35,159 nt of DNA from Dehalococcoidia bacterium (GCA_030615865.1 JAUWYK010000010.1:1-35159); one strand, 5' to 3'. Numbered from the stretch's first letter, positions 1 through 6,600 are shown. Notes: generated by a model not told the origin, from the sequence alone. Numbers and translations are program-made.

Positions 1-1
1 A

Positions 2-379
2 GTTCGACTTAGTAAAAAAGAATTAGATGAGCTGATAGAAAGCGTAGAGGCCGAGGGAGGGGACTCCACTGAATTCAAAAAGCTCCGCGCCCAGTTTGTT
101 GAAACACAACCTCAGAAGCCAGCACGCCGGATGGTAATACAACTGGGGACGAGAGAAGAGGAGACAACCGAGGAACGCCTGAATAGAGAAGCTGGTGACC
201 TTTTCCCTGGCGGCTTCTCTGTTGACATATTGAATATGTGTGTTGAGTATGACGAGAAGCACAGCCTACAGGAGCTCAAGCAAATGTGTGTGGAGGCTGA
301 GCTTAACCCGAGGGGACACAAGAAATTACTGGCTGCCAAACTAATGGCACACCGCTGCAATCAAGGAGCCGAAAGCTAG
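2..379 (+). CDS. SAP-motif-like protein, 3' part
   Basis: The reading frame is open from base 2, so the start lies outside the window and 125 residues are visible. The C-terminal stretch (about residues 88-120 of the visible part; key residues SLQELK, then GHKKLLAAKL) matches the pattern of a SAP motif: a helix with xLKxxC, a short loop containing G, then KxxLxxKL. SAP motifs bind DNA, often AT-rich DNA, and occur in phage and plasmid proteins. The preceding part is acidic and lysine-rich with no recognised domain. An in-frame ATG at 131 could be an internal start, but the upstream frame has coding character (LSKKELDELIESVEAEGG), so I treat the gene as extending upstream. The next gene begins 12 bases downstream. 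Confidence 0.6.
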   Translation, partial: VRLSKKELDELIESVEAEGGDSTEFKKLRAQFVETQPQKPARRMVIQLGTREEETTEERLNREAGDLFPGGFSVDILNMCVEYDEKHSLQELKQMCVEAELNPRGHKKLLAAKLMAHRCNQGAES

Positions 380-391
380 AGGTTAAATTCA

Positions 392-703
392 ATGGCTGGA
401 ATCATGAAGATATCTATCAAGGAAGCTACTGAGCTTGCAGACCTTATTGAGGAAAATGGCGGCAACGCTTTATCGTTGAGAGCTGCTATCTCCAGCATAA
501 CTAAAAAGTCTGTTGGTCTGCAAGTTACTGCCGCTAACGAAATATCAGACGAGGAGCATGTTAAAGCACTGCGCGAACAATCCCCTATTGAGCATGGAGA
601 TGGCCTCGACTGTATGGTGTGCCACGCTGCCGTCAACTTTCTAATTAGTGGCACGTGCGAAAATTGCTTTAGGGAGTGGGCACTATCAACTAAAAAGAGT
701 TGA
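392..703 (+). CDS. Small protein with a CxxC...CxxC pair
   Basis: A 103-residue protein of unknown function. The C-terminal half has two CxxC knuckles (CMVC near residue 74 and CENC near residue 92) about 15 residues apart, the layout of a small zinc ribbon; zinc binding is inferred from spacing only. The N-terminal half is predicted helical, with ELADLIEENGG and an acidic SDEEH segment. A second in-frame ATG lies four codons in (MKIS), so the start could be at 404; the weak AGAGG at 379-383 favours 392. It follows the SAP-like gene by 12 bases and probably shares its transcript. Confidence 0.55.
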   Translation: MAGIMKISIKEATELADLIEENGGNALSLRAAISSITKKSVGLQVTAANEISDEEHVKALREQSPIEHGDGLDCMVCHAAVNFLISGTCENCFREWALSTKKS

Positions 704-743
704 CTGAGCAGGTAAGCTTTAAATAATAAAATAAGGAGGGGTA

Positions 744-905
744 ATGGCGTTAACAGCAGTAAGTAAAATGACTTGGAATGATCTAGTTAAAGAAAGGAAC
801 CGGTTGCAGAAGAAAACTGGATTGATATTTGGTGAATTTAAGAGTTCTAACAAGGATAGCCAGCGGCTAGCTAGTATAAATAGAGAGTTAGGGAAGCGAT
901 GCTAA
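744..905 (+). CDS. Basic 53-residue protein
   Basis: A short gene preceded by a strong ribosome binding site (AAGGAGGGG at 733-741) at ideal distance from ATG 744. The product is basic and helical, with TWNDLVKERNRLQKKTG and ending KRC, and has no recognised domain. It may be a small nucleic-acid-binding or regulatory protein of the element. It follows the CxxC protein by 40 bases on the same strand. Confidence 0.5.
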   Translation: MALTAVSKMTWNDLVKERNRLQKKTGLIFGEFKSSNKDSQRLASINRELGKRC

Positions 906-1036
906 TGAAAATTGTGCTTCCGAGGCTAGCCCTTTGGTGGATGCTCCAGTATATCCTGAATCATAGTTATAATATCTTCATCAACTCCAGGATAGTTCCT
1001 GTGGACATATTCAGCAAAGCCAATATCACAGCCAGT

Positions 1037-1381
1037 TCACTTGGCCATACTCTTGAAAATGCTCAGGATACCGACCACGGCACGCTGTATCTCCACCGAC
1101 TCCTGTGATAACAACGTCGCCACATAAGGGTCCAGTTGCCCACTACTGGGTACCTCCGCGGAAGATTGAGGGGGCAGGTAGCCAGCTAAAGTAAGTAACT
1201 CAGCTTCACCAAAGCCTAGAGGCTTGGCGATTTTGCCCAGAATACGGGCTGAGGGGAAACGTCCCCCCCTCTCTATGCGCCCCAGATGGGATGGGGATAC
1301 ACCTGAAGCTTGGGATAGCTCCTGCAATGTCAGTGGTATCATGACCCTCCGTTGCCTGAGTAGCTCGCCTAAGTCATTCAT
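1037..1381 (-). CDS. XRE-family helix-turn-helix regulator
   Basis: A 114-residue protein with an N-terminal XRE/Cro-type HTH (about residues 4-60: LGELLRQRR, LTLQELSQASGVSPSHLGRIERGGRFPS, ILGKIAKPLG). The C-terminal extension ends in a helix (AVVGILSIFKSM) that may dimerise. ATG 1381 is preferred over 1387 and 1405 because AGAGGG lies 8 bases upstream of it. Its start overlaps the end of a short upstream reading frame (1374-1445), suggesting translational coupling behind the ribbon-helix-helix gene. Likely role is repression of element genes; the target is unknown. Confidence 0.85.
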   Translation of the reverse strand: MNDLGELLRQRRVMIPLTLQELSQASGVSPSHLGRIERGGRFPSARILGKIAKPLGFGEAELLTLAGYLPPQSSAEVPSSGQLDPYVATLLSQESVEIQRAVVGILSIFKSMAK

Positions 1382-1445
1382 TATCATTTCCCTCTGGGGC
1401 AACATAGAAGAGCTGGTCGAATGTATGTTCAGGGAAGACTCTCAT
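1374..1445 (-). pseudogene. Short or amber-split reading frame before the XRE gene
   Basis: A 23-residue frame (MRVFPEHTFDQLFYVAPEG...) whose TGA overlaps the XRE ATG by 8 bases. The same frame stays open upstream of ATG 1445 back to a TAG at 1490-1488, and then again back to 1553, reading ICGNGESWKNSQKLSEIYRV before the TAG. The sequence on both sides of the TAG looks protein-like, so this may be one gene split by an amber codon that overlaps the 3' end of the ribbon-helix-helix gene in another frame. It could equally be a genuine tiny cistron. No family recognised. Confidence 0.3.
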
Positions 1446-1503
1446 CGCCCCAATGATAAATTGCTGATTGATGTTGCGCTTGCCTTGCTATACCCGGTAA
1501 ATC

Positions 1504-1656
1504 TCACTTAGTTTTTGGCTGTTCTTCCAACTTTCGCCGTTCCCACAAATCAATCAGCTGGGTTATAATGCCATCCAAGGTTTGCCCCGGATTCTTGACT
1601 AAATGCAATCTATCCCTAGTTTCTTTTCTTACCCTGATAGGAACAGTTTTATGCAC
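1504..1656 (-). CDS. Ribbon-helix-helix type small regulator, leaderless GTG start
   Basis: A 50-residue protein starting at GTG 1656. The N-terminal strand HKTVPIRVRKETRDRL followed by two helices (TLDGIITQLIDLWERR) is the layout of a ribbon-helix-helix (Arc/MetJ/antitoxin-type) DNA-binding protein. A near-consensus promoter (TTGACA, 17-bp spacer, TATGTT) ends only 6 bases before the GTG, so the transcript probably starts at or within 2 bases of the start codon, explaining the lack of a Shine-Dalgarno. No toxin partner is recognisable; the downstream genes on this strand are the doubtful 1374-1445 frame and the XRE regulator. It could be an antitoxin orphan or an element copy-number or excision regulator. 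Confidence 0.65.
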   Translation of the reverse strand: MHKTVPIRVRKETRDRLHLVKNPGQTLDGIITQLIDLWERRKLEEQPKTK

Positions 1657-1662
1657 ACCGCA

Positions 1663-1691
1663 AACATACCATAGTAAGCAGTCTTTGTCAA
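1663..1691 (-). promoter_or_regulatory. Promoter for the RHH/XRE operon
   Basis: On the minus strand the -35 is TTGACA (1691-1686) and the -10 is TATGTT (1668-1663), with a 17-bp spacer. A start point about 7 bases after the -10 falls on the GTG codon at 1656, predicting a leaderless message. Confidence 0.7.
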
Positions 1692-1791
1692 GGGGTATCT
1701 AGCTAAATTCCAAAATTGTCGCCAAATACTATCAGTGCCTTTTCTCCTCTGTATTGGTAATATTAGTTTCAAAGTATAGGAGGCTATTACA

Positions 1792-1974
1792 ATGCAGCAA
1801 GAACCAAAGAAAATCGAGCGGATATTCTATACCTTCCAAGAGGCCCAAGAGTTTCTCAATATTAGCCATCAGACAATATATGAGCTCATGAAGCAGGGGC
1901 TTCTTTCCCACAAGATTGGCAGGAAGCGGGTTTTCTTAAAAGAAGACCTTATCCGCTGGATAAAGGAGCACTGA
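1792..1974 (+). CDS. Excisionase-family HTH protein
   Basis: A 60-residue single-domain protein of the MerR-like excisionase (HTH_17, DNA-binding domain excisionase family) type: TFQEAQEFLNISHQTIYELMKQGLLSHKIGRKRVFLKEDLIRWI. The motif order is helix-turn-helix followed by the wing that reads GRKRxFLKEDL. AGGAGG lies 9 bases before the ATG. It is divergent from the RHH gene. Proteins of this family act as recombination directionality factors or as small regulators. A second such gene lies beside the integrase at 10098-10277, so this copy may have a regulatory role. Confidence 0.85.
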   Translation: MQQEPKKIERIFYTFQEAQEFLNISHQTIYELMKQGLLSHKIGRKRVFLKEDLIRWIKEH

Positions 1975-1997
1975 CCAGGACAATAAGGAGATTAAAA

Positions 1998-2240
1998 GTG
2001 GCTAAAAGGATACTCCGCTTAAATCGCGGGCCATATGCTTTTGGTGGTATCTATCCCGATTGGAAAAATTGGAAAGTTGTATTCGGCTGGGTTGCTGAAA
2101 CCGACTTTGAGAATATTGCTTTAGTAATGGTTGTAGTTTGGAACCTGCCCCCCAGATGGCCCCCATTTAAGAGCAACAGTTGTTTTACTGAACCACCATC
2201 CACAGCCCAACAGCCTTTGGGATTATCACAGATACAATAG
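1998..2240 (+). CDS. Unknown protein, probably frameshifted at its 3' end
   Basis: An 80-codon frame from GTG 1998, preceded by AAGGAG. The first 50 residues look natural (RILRLNRGPYAFGGIYPDW, then WKVVFGWVAETDFENIALVM). The last 30 residues (SNSCFTEPPSTAQQPLGLSQIQ) have poor coding character. A different frame at 2192-2317 ends in a cysteine knuckle (CVCGECGSP), so the original gene may have continued there. No family recognised. Confidence 0.4.
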   Translation: MAKRILRLNRGPYAFGGIYPDWKNWKVVFGWVAETDFENIALVMVVVWNLPPRWPPFKSNSCFTEPPSTAQQPLGLSQIQ

Positions 2241-2317
2241 CTGCAATAAAGGCTGATAAGAGGCTATCAGAGACTTGCGTATGCGGCGAGTGTGGCTCCC
2301 CTTTAGTTGTCTGCTAG
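2192..2317 (+). pseudogene. Startless frame with a zinc-knuckle-like end
   Basis: Open between a TGA at 2189 and a TAG at 2315 with no ATG/GTG/TTG start. It reads ...FGIITDTIAAIKADKRLSETCVCGECGSPLVVC. The CxCxxC pattern suggests a metal site. It is most simply the displaced 3' end of the gene at 1998-2240 after a frameshift, or a remnant. Confidence 0.3.
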
Positions 2318-2399
2318 GGCGACAATGGGGCATTGAGGGATATGTTCTGAGGCACTGGGGTGGGAACTATGCTAATATAGGGACTTTTGATGGTTCTTA

Positions 2400-2408
2400 T
2401 GGTATAAT
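2400..2408 (+). promoter_or_regulatory. Extended -10 promoter for the 2451-3931 cluster
   Basis: TGG followed by TATAAT (2403-2408) is an extended -10 element with a perfect hexamer; the hexamer 17 bp upstream (GGGACT) is not a good -35. The 2318-2450 stretch shows nothing else I can interpret. Expected start near 2415. Confidence 0.5.
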
Positions 2409-2450
2409 TAAAGTGTTCTCTTTCTCTTGAGAGGCTCCTGCCCCTCTATC

Positions 2451-2567
2451 GTGGAGTCGAGCGATATGGGAGGCAATGAGGGCACATTAGTAAAAGGCGG
2501 GGTAGCACCGCTGGCTATCCGCCGAAGAAAATTAAAAAACGGGGGCGCAGCTAGCGCTCCTCTTTGA
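2451..2567 (+). CDS. Possible 33-38-residue basic microprotein
   Basis: Open from GTG 2451 (38 residues) or ATG 2466 (33 residues) to TGA 2565. The product has LVKGGVAPLAIRRRKLKNGGAASAPL, with a basic cluster. It lies about 40-50 bases after a clear -10 element and 26 bases before the next gene, consistent with the first cistron of that transcript. Neither start has a convincing ribosome binding site, so it may be untranslated leader. Confidence 0.35.
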   Translation: MESSDMGGNEGTLVKGGVAPLAIRRRKLKNGGAASAPL

Positions 2568-2592
2568 TTTAAGGGGGAAAAGAGGTGAGACA

Positions 2593-2775
2593 ATGAGGGA
2601 GGGTTTCCACAGGTTAAGCATCCAGGAGCGGATACAGCGTGACGGGGAGATCATGCGCCTGCGGCAGCAGGGCTGCCAGTGGTGCGTTCTTATTAAACGT
2701 TTCGGCCCCTCGGCAGTTCTAAGTGCCCTGGGGAAATTGGGAAATACGACAAAGGGGGGAAACAACAATGGTTGA
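2593..2775 (+). CDS. Small HTH-like protein
   Basis: A 60-residue protein with AAGAGGTGAG before its ATG. The arrangement RDGEIMRLRQQGCQWCVLIKRFGPSAVLSALGKLG resembles a short homeodomain-type HTH (helix, turn with G, helix) but is not a confident family match. It contains a CxxC (CQWC). Its last 8 bases overlap the start of the next gene, so the two are translationally coupled. Confidence 0.5.
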   Translation: MREGFHRLSIQERIQRDGEIMRLRQQGCQWCVLIKRFGPSAVLSALGKLGNTTKGGNNNG

Positions 2776-3931
2776 GAATAAATCAGAGACTACAGTTCCC
2801 GATGAAATTAAGGATTTCGTAGGGCTGCTTGTGGATCACGAGGTTAAGGAAAGTAAGGCTATCTCAATCGGGAAGTTCATATCTAAAACTGGCTCGCCGA
2901 AGGTGTTTGAGGAGCCGGAAGAGCTGGCGGGCTTTTTGAATCGCTATCCGCGAGATTTGGCGCCGGTTCAACGGCGGAGGATACTTGAGCAATGGTTTGC
3001 TGAAAAAGGGCTCAGCGTGCCTGAAGAACTTTTAACCAAGACTGGTTTACACCCCAAGGATGCTCTCCAGGCGCAAAAGGACGAGGAGAGGAAAAGGAAG
3101 GTAAGCGAAGGGACTCTTTGGACAGTCATCGTTGATGATAGGGGGCTACCGAGCATTAGGATGATAAAGGATGCCAGTGAGCCAGGCACGACCCTAGCGG
3201 AAGCGAAGGCAGCCGCAAAGGAAATTGGAAAAGAGGTTGGGGGTGATGAGGCCCTGGTTACCTATAATGAAAGCCTCGGCAAGCACATGCCCAATTTCAA
3301 ATCAGATTTTGTCAAACTGCACCCCGCTGCAGCCTGGGCAGTGGCGAAGCAAATGGATAAGGCAATGGTTGAAGGCGAGCAGGTCGACCCTATGGATGAG
3401 TTCATTGACCAGATGACCAAAATAGAATCGATGAGGGAATTAGTTGGTGGCAGGAGGGAGCCTGAAGGGAAGGGCAGCACCGTGAGTGAAATTATAGCGG
3501 GGATGAAGGCGCTCAAGGATATGACCGGCGATGGTGGGGAGACTGGAGCATTAAAAGAACTCAGGGCAGAAATGACCAAGCTGAGAGAGGACCAACACCA
3601 AGCAGAGCTCAAACGGAGAGATGAGCAGAATGCTGGTCTTGTTACTGTGATTCAAGAATACCGGAGTGAAATCGTCAAATTAAGAGATGAGATAGAAAAA
3701 AACAAGATGACTACCGGTAGGACAGCCTATGATCTACTTGGTGACCTAGTTGAAAAAGTGCCGAACAGGGAAGATGTCAAGGCTATGGTTATGGAAGCAG
3801 TGGGTAAGGGACCCAAACTCCTAACTAGAGGGACTGGGGAGAGAGCGGAGGTGCTGGAAGGGATGGCAGCTAATATTGAGTTCGCTGCCGAGCTTAAGGG
3901 TATAGAGGACTGGTGGTTTAAATTAGGTTAG
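2768..3931 (+). CDS. 387-residue coiled-coil protein of unknown function
   Basis: I start this at ATG 2768, directly after AAAGGGGGG; an upstream in-frame ATG at 2723 lies inside the preceding gene. The protein is soluble with no signal or membrane segment. The N-terminal 80 residues are helical (IGKFISKTGSPKVFEEPEELAGFLNRYP, then LAPVQRRRILEQWF). A central alanine/lysine region (LAEAKAAAKEIGKEV) follows. Residues about 270-330 are a predicted coiled coil (LKELRAEMTKLREDQHQAELKRRDEQ..., YRSEIVKLRDEIEKNK). It ends in an acidic, tryptophan-containing tail. Position in a short coupled operon of an integrated element suggests a replication, partition or structural accessory role, but nothing identifies it. 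Confidence 0.7.
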   Translation: MVENKSETTVPDEIKDFVGLLVDHEVKESKAISIGKFISKTGSPKVFEEPEELAGFLNRYPRDLAPVQRRRILEQWFAEKGLSVPEELLTKTGLHPKDALQAQKDEERKRKVSEGTLWTVIVDDRGLPSIRMIKDASEPGTTLAEAKAAAKEIGKEVGGDEALVTYNESLGKHMPNFKSDFVKLHPAAAWAVAKQMDKAMVEGEQVDPMDEFIDQMTKIESMRELVGGRREPEGKGSTVSEIIAGMKALKDMTGDGGETGALKELRAEMTKLREDQHQAELKRRDEQNAGLVTVIQEYRSEIVKLRDEIEKNKMTTGRTAYDLLGDLVEKVPNREDVKAMVMEAVGKGPKLLTRGTGERAEVLEGMAANIEFAAELKGIEDWWFKLG

Positions 3932-3976
3932 GAATTAGTAAATGAAGGGGCTTCGCCCCCATGGAGGTGAAACACA

Positions 3977-4423
3977 ATGCCGAATCCAGATGAGGGGTTC
4001 TTTCACATACCTGGGGAAAAGTCCCCTGCGGTAAGAGTAGGCGAGGAAGTTGAATTTCGGTTAGGACCCTCCAGCGAGATGCATCTGAGGCTCGCTGAGG
4101 TGGAGAAACGGCTAGGAATTGCACCGGACCCTATCCGTTATCCGAGGACAACCCTAGTAAATCCAGGAACAACCTCAGCTTTACCAAAAGGAAAAAGTTC
4201 AGCACCAACCCCAACAGCACTACCCAACCCGCTACAGGCCATAACTAATTTTCTTAATAGCTTACCTCCTCTGCCGCCATTGCCGTTTACTGCCTCTGCT
4301 TCCGCTTCAAAGCCTCTTATACGGGAGCGGGTTGCTTCTCCGCCTGAAGTGACGGAAGAAGCTGCTGTTGTTTCAAGGAAGCTGAATCCCCAAACAGAGA
4401 TAATACCACTTGTCCTTGAGTGA
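3977..4423 (+). CDS. Proline/alanine-rich protein of unknown function
   Basis: A 148-residue protein with GGAGGTGA 6 bases before the ATG. The N-terminal 55 residues look folded (ending in LRLAEVEKRLGIAPDPIRYP). The rest is low complexity, rich in Pro, Ala, Ser and Thr (LPPLPPLPF, TASASASK), and probably disordered. A GC hairpin (GGGGCTTCGCCCC, 3948-3960) lies just upstream and may weakly terminate or punctuate the transcript from the 387-residue gene. No family recognised. Confidence 0.55.
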   Translation: MPNPDEGFFHIPGEKSPAVRVGEEVEFRLGPSSEMHLRLAEVEKRLGIAPDPIRYPRTTLVNPGTTSALPKGKSSAPTPTALPNPLQAITNFLNSLPPLPPLPFTASASASKPLIRERVASPPEVTEEAAVVSRKLNPQTEIIPLVLE

Positions 4424-4487
4424 TAGCCCCCCCAACATACCTCAGCGGTCACAGGGCTGATTTTAAGGAGGATTGAAGAGGAGTTTA

Positions 4488-4583
4488 GTGGGATATTTCC
4501 TTGCCTCTTTGGTTTTCATTCCCTCTATTTTTTGTGTCATAACATGGGCGTTTCTAAGGCTAGCTAGGCGTATAGGCGGGTGA
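4488..4583 (+). CDS. Possible 31-residue single-pass membrane peptide
   Basis: From GTG 4488 the frame encodes about 20 hydrophobic residues (GYFLASLVFIPSIFCVITWAF) followed by a basic tail (LRLARRIGG), the pattern of a small inner-membrane protein with an inside C-terminus. AGAGGAG lies 5 bases upstream. A TTG at 4473 in the same frame is 2 bases after AAGGAG and too close to it. The stop is 5 bases before the next gene. Holin-like or toxin-like peptides look like this, but there is no specific evidence. Confidence 0.4.
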   Translation: MGYFLASLVFIPSIFCVITWAFLRLARRIGG

Positions 4584-4587
4584 TTTG

Positions 4588-5034
4588 GTGATTAACCACC
4601 AAAAGAACAAAGAAAAGATTTGGCATTATGACCGATGGGGAGGTTGGCAGCCTATCAAAGCCACCAAGCTGACTGTCCTATTGTTTATCTATGACCGAGA
4701 GATGGTGACTGCCTTTGACCTTATGGAGCAGTTTGATTACACCTATATCAGTGCTCACTGCCGGTTGTCGAATTTGAAGCGGGAGGGCTTCATTCAGCGA
4801 ACTGGAGGTGGGCATTGGTGCCTCTCGGACCGGGGCTATGATAAGCTAGACCATAGTGGGAGTCTGAAGAGCAAGGTGGATGAGGAGCTGAGGCGCGAGA
4901 GGCAGGCAGAGGGCAGGGTCTGGTATATTGAAGATGGCAAGATGAGGATGACTAAAACTGTGGGCGAGATGCTGCTCACCCTTGTTGAGGCTAAAGAGGT
5001 AATCCGTGAATTGAAGGAGGCTCGCTTAACATAG
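4588..5034 (+). CDS. Winged-helix DNA-binding protein
   Basis: A 148-residue protein; GTG 4588 is preferred to TTG 4585 because GGGTGA lies upstream at usable distance. Residues about 25-85 read as a winged helix: LTVLLFIYDREMVTAFDLMEQFDYTYISAHCRLSNLKREGFIQRTGGGHWCLSDRGYDKL, where the strand and wing follow the recognition helix and end in a typical LSDRGYxKL. The C-terminal half is basic and helical (EELRRERQAEGR, LVEAKEVIRELKEA). It is a likely transcription or replication regulator of the element. Last gene of the plus-strand cluster. Confidence 0.65.
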   Translation: MINHQKNKEKIWHYDRWGGWQPIKATKLTVLLFIYDREMVTAFDLMEQFDYTYISAHCRLSNLKREGFIQRTGGGHWCLSDRGYDKLDHSGSLKSKVDEELRRERQAEGRVWYIEDGKMRMTKTVGEMLLTLVEAKEVIRELKEARLT

Positions 5035-5392
5035 TTTAGGTCAACTACTGTCAGCTAAAGCAGACTGGAAACAATGTTTCCACATCTCCAATATCTTGCC
5101 ACCCCAACGCCCGGGGCACTACAACCCCGATTACAGCCTGCCCCCCACGGGACGGCGAGGTTTTGTCAGCCTGGACAGCAGAACAACGACCCAGGCTCAA
5201 GACAGGTTTACCGGCAGTGCCCCAGGTACACGGCAGCTCCCCTATACTCATTTCCAGCCTTCAATAAAGGTTCAATATTTTGTTCACTTCCCCAGAACGT
5301 TCTAGAGAATGAAAAACGTCCGCTATTTTTTGAGCTACCTTTATTTGCCATACTTTGCCCTCGGTTCCTTCCCTTCTATATTACTATCAAGG
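5035..5392. other. Intergenic stretch between convergent clusters
   Basis: Both neighbouring gene sets end here. A plus-strand frame is open from 5030 to a TAG near 5303 and reads like a proline-rich protein (LPPQRPGHYNPDYSLPPTGRRG) but has only a TTG (5096) without a ribosome binding site. A minus-strand frame (5251-5051) covers the same bases. I cannot decide whether either is translated. No terminator with a T-run was found. Confidence 0.4.
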
Positions 5393-6115
5393 CTAATTGC
5401 TTTCCTTGCCAGCATCTCCACTTTCACTCTCGAGCCTATAGTAGTCATACGGCAACCATTCAACTTGGTATTCCTGCCCCTTTAACCATCGGGTAATGCG
5501 CAATCTTTTATCCTCGTTATCTTTGTTATCGTGAGCCTGAAGGTAAACCACTGCCCCGTGTAAATCTGGGTAAGGACTGTCTTTGCATTCATCTTCTATG
5601 ATAAATTCATACTGGTAAGGGGTAGGCGGCATATCCACTCCAGGTAAGTAGGGTACATGTCCAGTGGCAGGAATTAAATTCAATCCCGCAGCCTCATAAC
5701 AACGCAATTCCTTATCCGCTATTGCTATAAATTTTTCGCAATCTACACATGCTGTAAACTCAACTATTACCTCGTCGATTAAATCGTTCAATTCGCAGCC
5801 CCCTAAATTTCGACTTTGGCGGTATCCTATCTGCATCTGAGATTTCCGGATTAGCACGCCAAAAGCCTTTTCGTAATGTGGCGGTAGCCCTTCAAGGTAT
5901 TCGGCATATTTAACTCTGGCCTGGGCAGGGTCCTGAAATTCGTGCGCCCGCATATCAGGTTCGGGAAATATACTCTCAAACTTGTGTCGTTCTGGTACTA
6001 TTCTTAACCCTAAGGAGTCGAGTTCTTCTGGTCTGAGATAGCCACCCCTCAGAATCATTATGGGATCCCCACAACATTCACAGATTTGCAAGCTCAACTC
6101 TATCCGTTCGCTCAT
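5393..6115 (-). CDS. CxxC protein of unknown function, long paralogue
   Basis: A 240-residue soluble protein. Its N-terminal 100 residues are paralogous to the neighbouring gene at 6211-6492: both have ICE.CG..I..L.GGYL.PEEL..LGL, then HEF.D...A..RY..L and end with IRKSQ.Q. Cysteine pairs at residues about 12-15 (CECCG) and a second pair in the middle (CVDCEKF) suggest one or two metal sites. The C-terminal part (PTPYQYEFIIEDE, RWLKGQEYQVEWLPYDYYRLESE) is unrecognised. GGAGGAG lies 12 bases before ATG. It is the last gene of the minus-strand replication operon. Confidence 0.6.
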   Translation of the reverse strand: MSERIELSLQICECCGDPIMILRGGYLRPEELDSLGLRIVPERHKFESIFPEPDMRAHEFQDPAQARVKYAEYLEGLPPHYEKAFGVLIRKSQMQIGYRQSRNLGGCELNDLIDEVIVEFTACVDCEKFIAIADKELRCYEAAGLNLIPATGHVPYLPGVDMPPTPYQYEFIIEDECKDSPYPDLHGAVVYLQAHDNKDNEDKRLRITRWLKGQEYQVEWLPYDYYRLESESGDAGKESN

Positions 6116-6210
6116 TTCAAAAAGGGTCTCCTCCCTTCAACAGTATCAGAATACTGTCATAATAAAACCTGTTGCCGGCACCGCTCCACGGCGAGCCTAT
6201 CTACAACTGT

Positions 6211-6492
6211 TCAATTCTGTACTTGTGACTTTCGCCTTATGATGGCATAGGCTTTTAACATACCAGGCTTTAACCTGGGGTCATTAAGCCAATCACCATA
6301 ACGGCGTTGGGCATCTTCCATGTCCTTAAATTCGTGAAACCTAGTGTCAGGGGGGTTTGACGGGTGGTTTGAACTCTCCTGACATAATCCCAAGGTGTTT
6401 AATTCTTCGGGTGTCAAGTAACCACCCTGCAGAACACAAATAAACTTTCCACATTCTTCACAAATTGCGAATGACATTTTAATTTCGTTCAT
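6211..6492 (-). CDS. CxxC protein of unknown function, short paralogue
   Basis: A 93-residue protein started at ATG 6492, which has AGAGGAAA directly upstream; an in-frame ATG at 6540 lacks a site. It has FAICEECGKFICVLQGGYLTPEELNTLGL and the HEFKDMEDAQRRYGDWL block, both shared with the first 100 residues of the next gene downstream. It therefore looks like a tandem duplicate that lost, or never had, the long C-terminal part. The CEECG knuckle may bind zinc. Function unknown. Confidence 0.6.
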   Translation of the reverse strand: MNEIKMSFAICEECGKFICVLQGGYLTPEELNTLGLCQESSNHPSNPPDTRFHEFKDMEDAQRRYGDWLNDPRLKPGMLKAYAIIRRKSQVQN

Positions 6493-6543
6493 TTTCCTCT
6501 GACCTCCCTTTTGAAAATAAGGCTTCATCTCCGGTATCAATTG

Positions 6544-6600
6544 TCACCTCAAGTCCTCTACCTGTGAGGCAAATGCCGTCTCGCTTATACCCTTGGCCAT
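6544..6600 (-). pseudogene. Truncated VRR-NUC-type nuclease start
   Basis: An 18-codon frame whose ATG overlaps the TAA of the gene before it (TAATG), a typical coupling arrangement. The sequence GISETAFASQVEDL matches the conserved first helix of phage VRR-NUC (PD-(D/E)XK-type) nucleases, which usually begin ISExAFQxQVxxLAxxxGW. Here the frame stops straight after VEDL with R and TGA, and the rest of the nuclease domain is absent. This looks like a deletion that removed the nuclease body. The family match is from memory of the motif and is short. Confidence 0.45.

Noticed and set aside
899..1108. Plus-strand 69-residue frame
   Set aside because: It is antisense to the end of the XRE gene, has no ribosome binding site and overlaps the stop of the 53-residue gene.
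1504..1974. Toxin-antitoxin pair formed by the RHH protein and the divergent 60-residue protein
   Set aside because: The 60-residue protein is a clear excisionase-type HTH and the genes are divergent, so there is no toxin candidate beside the RHH gene.
3948..3960. GGGGCTTCGCCCC hairpin as a strong terminator
   Set aside because: No T-run follows and the next gene's ribosome binding site begins within a few bases.
5074..5496. 140-residue plus-strand frame
   Set aside because: It overlaps the 3' end of the clearly coding minus-strand CxxC gene and has skewed composition without a ribosome binding site.
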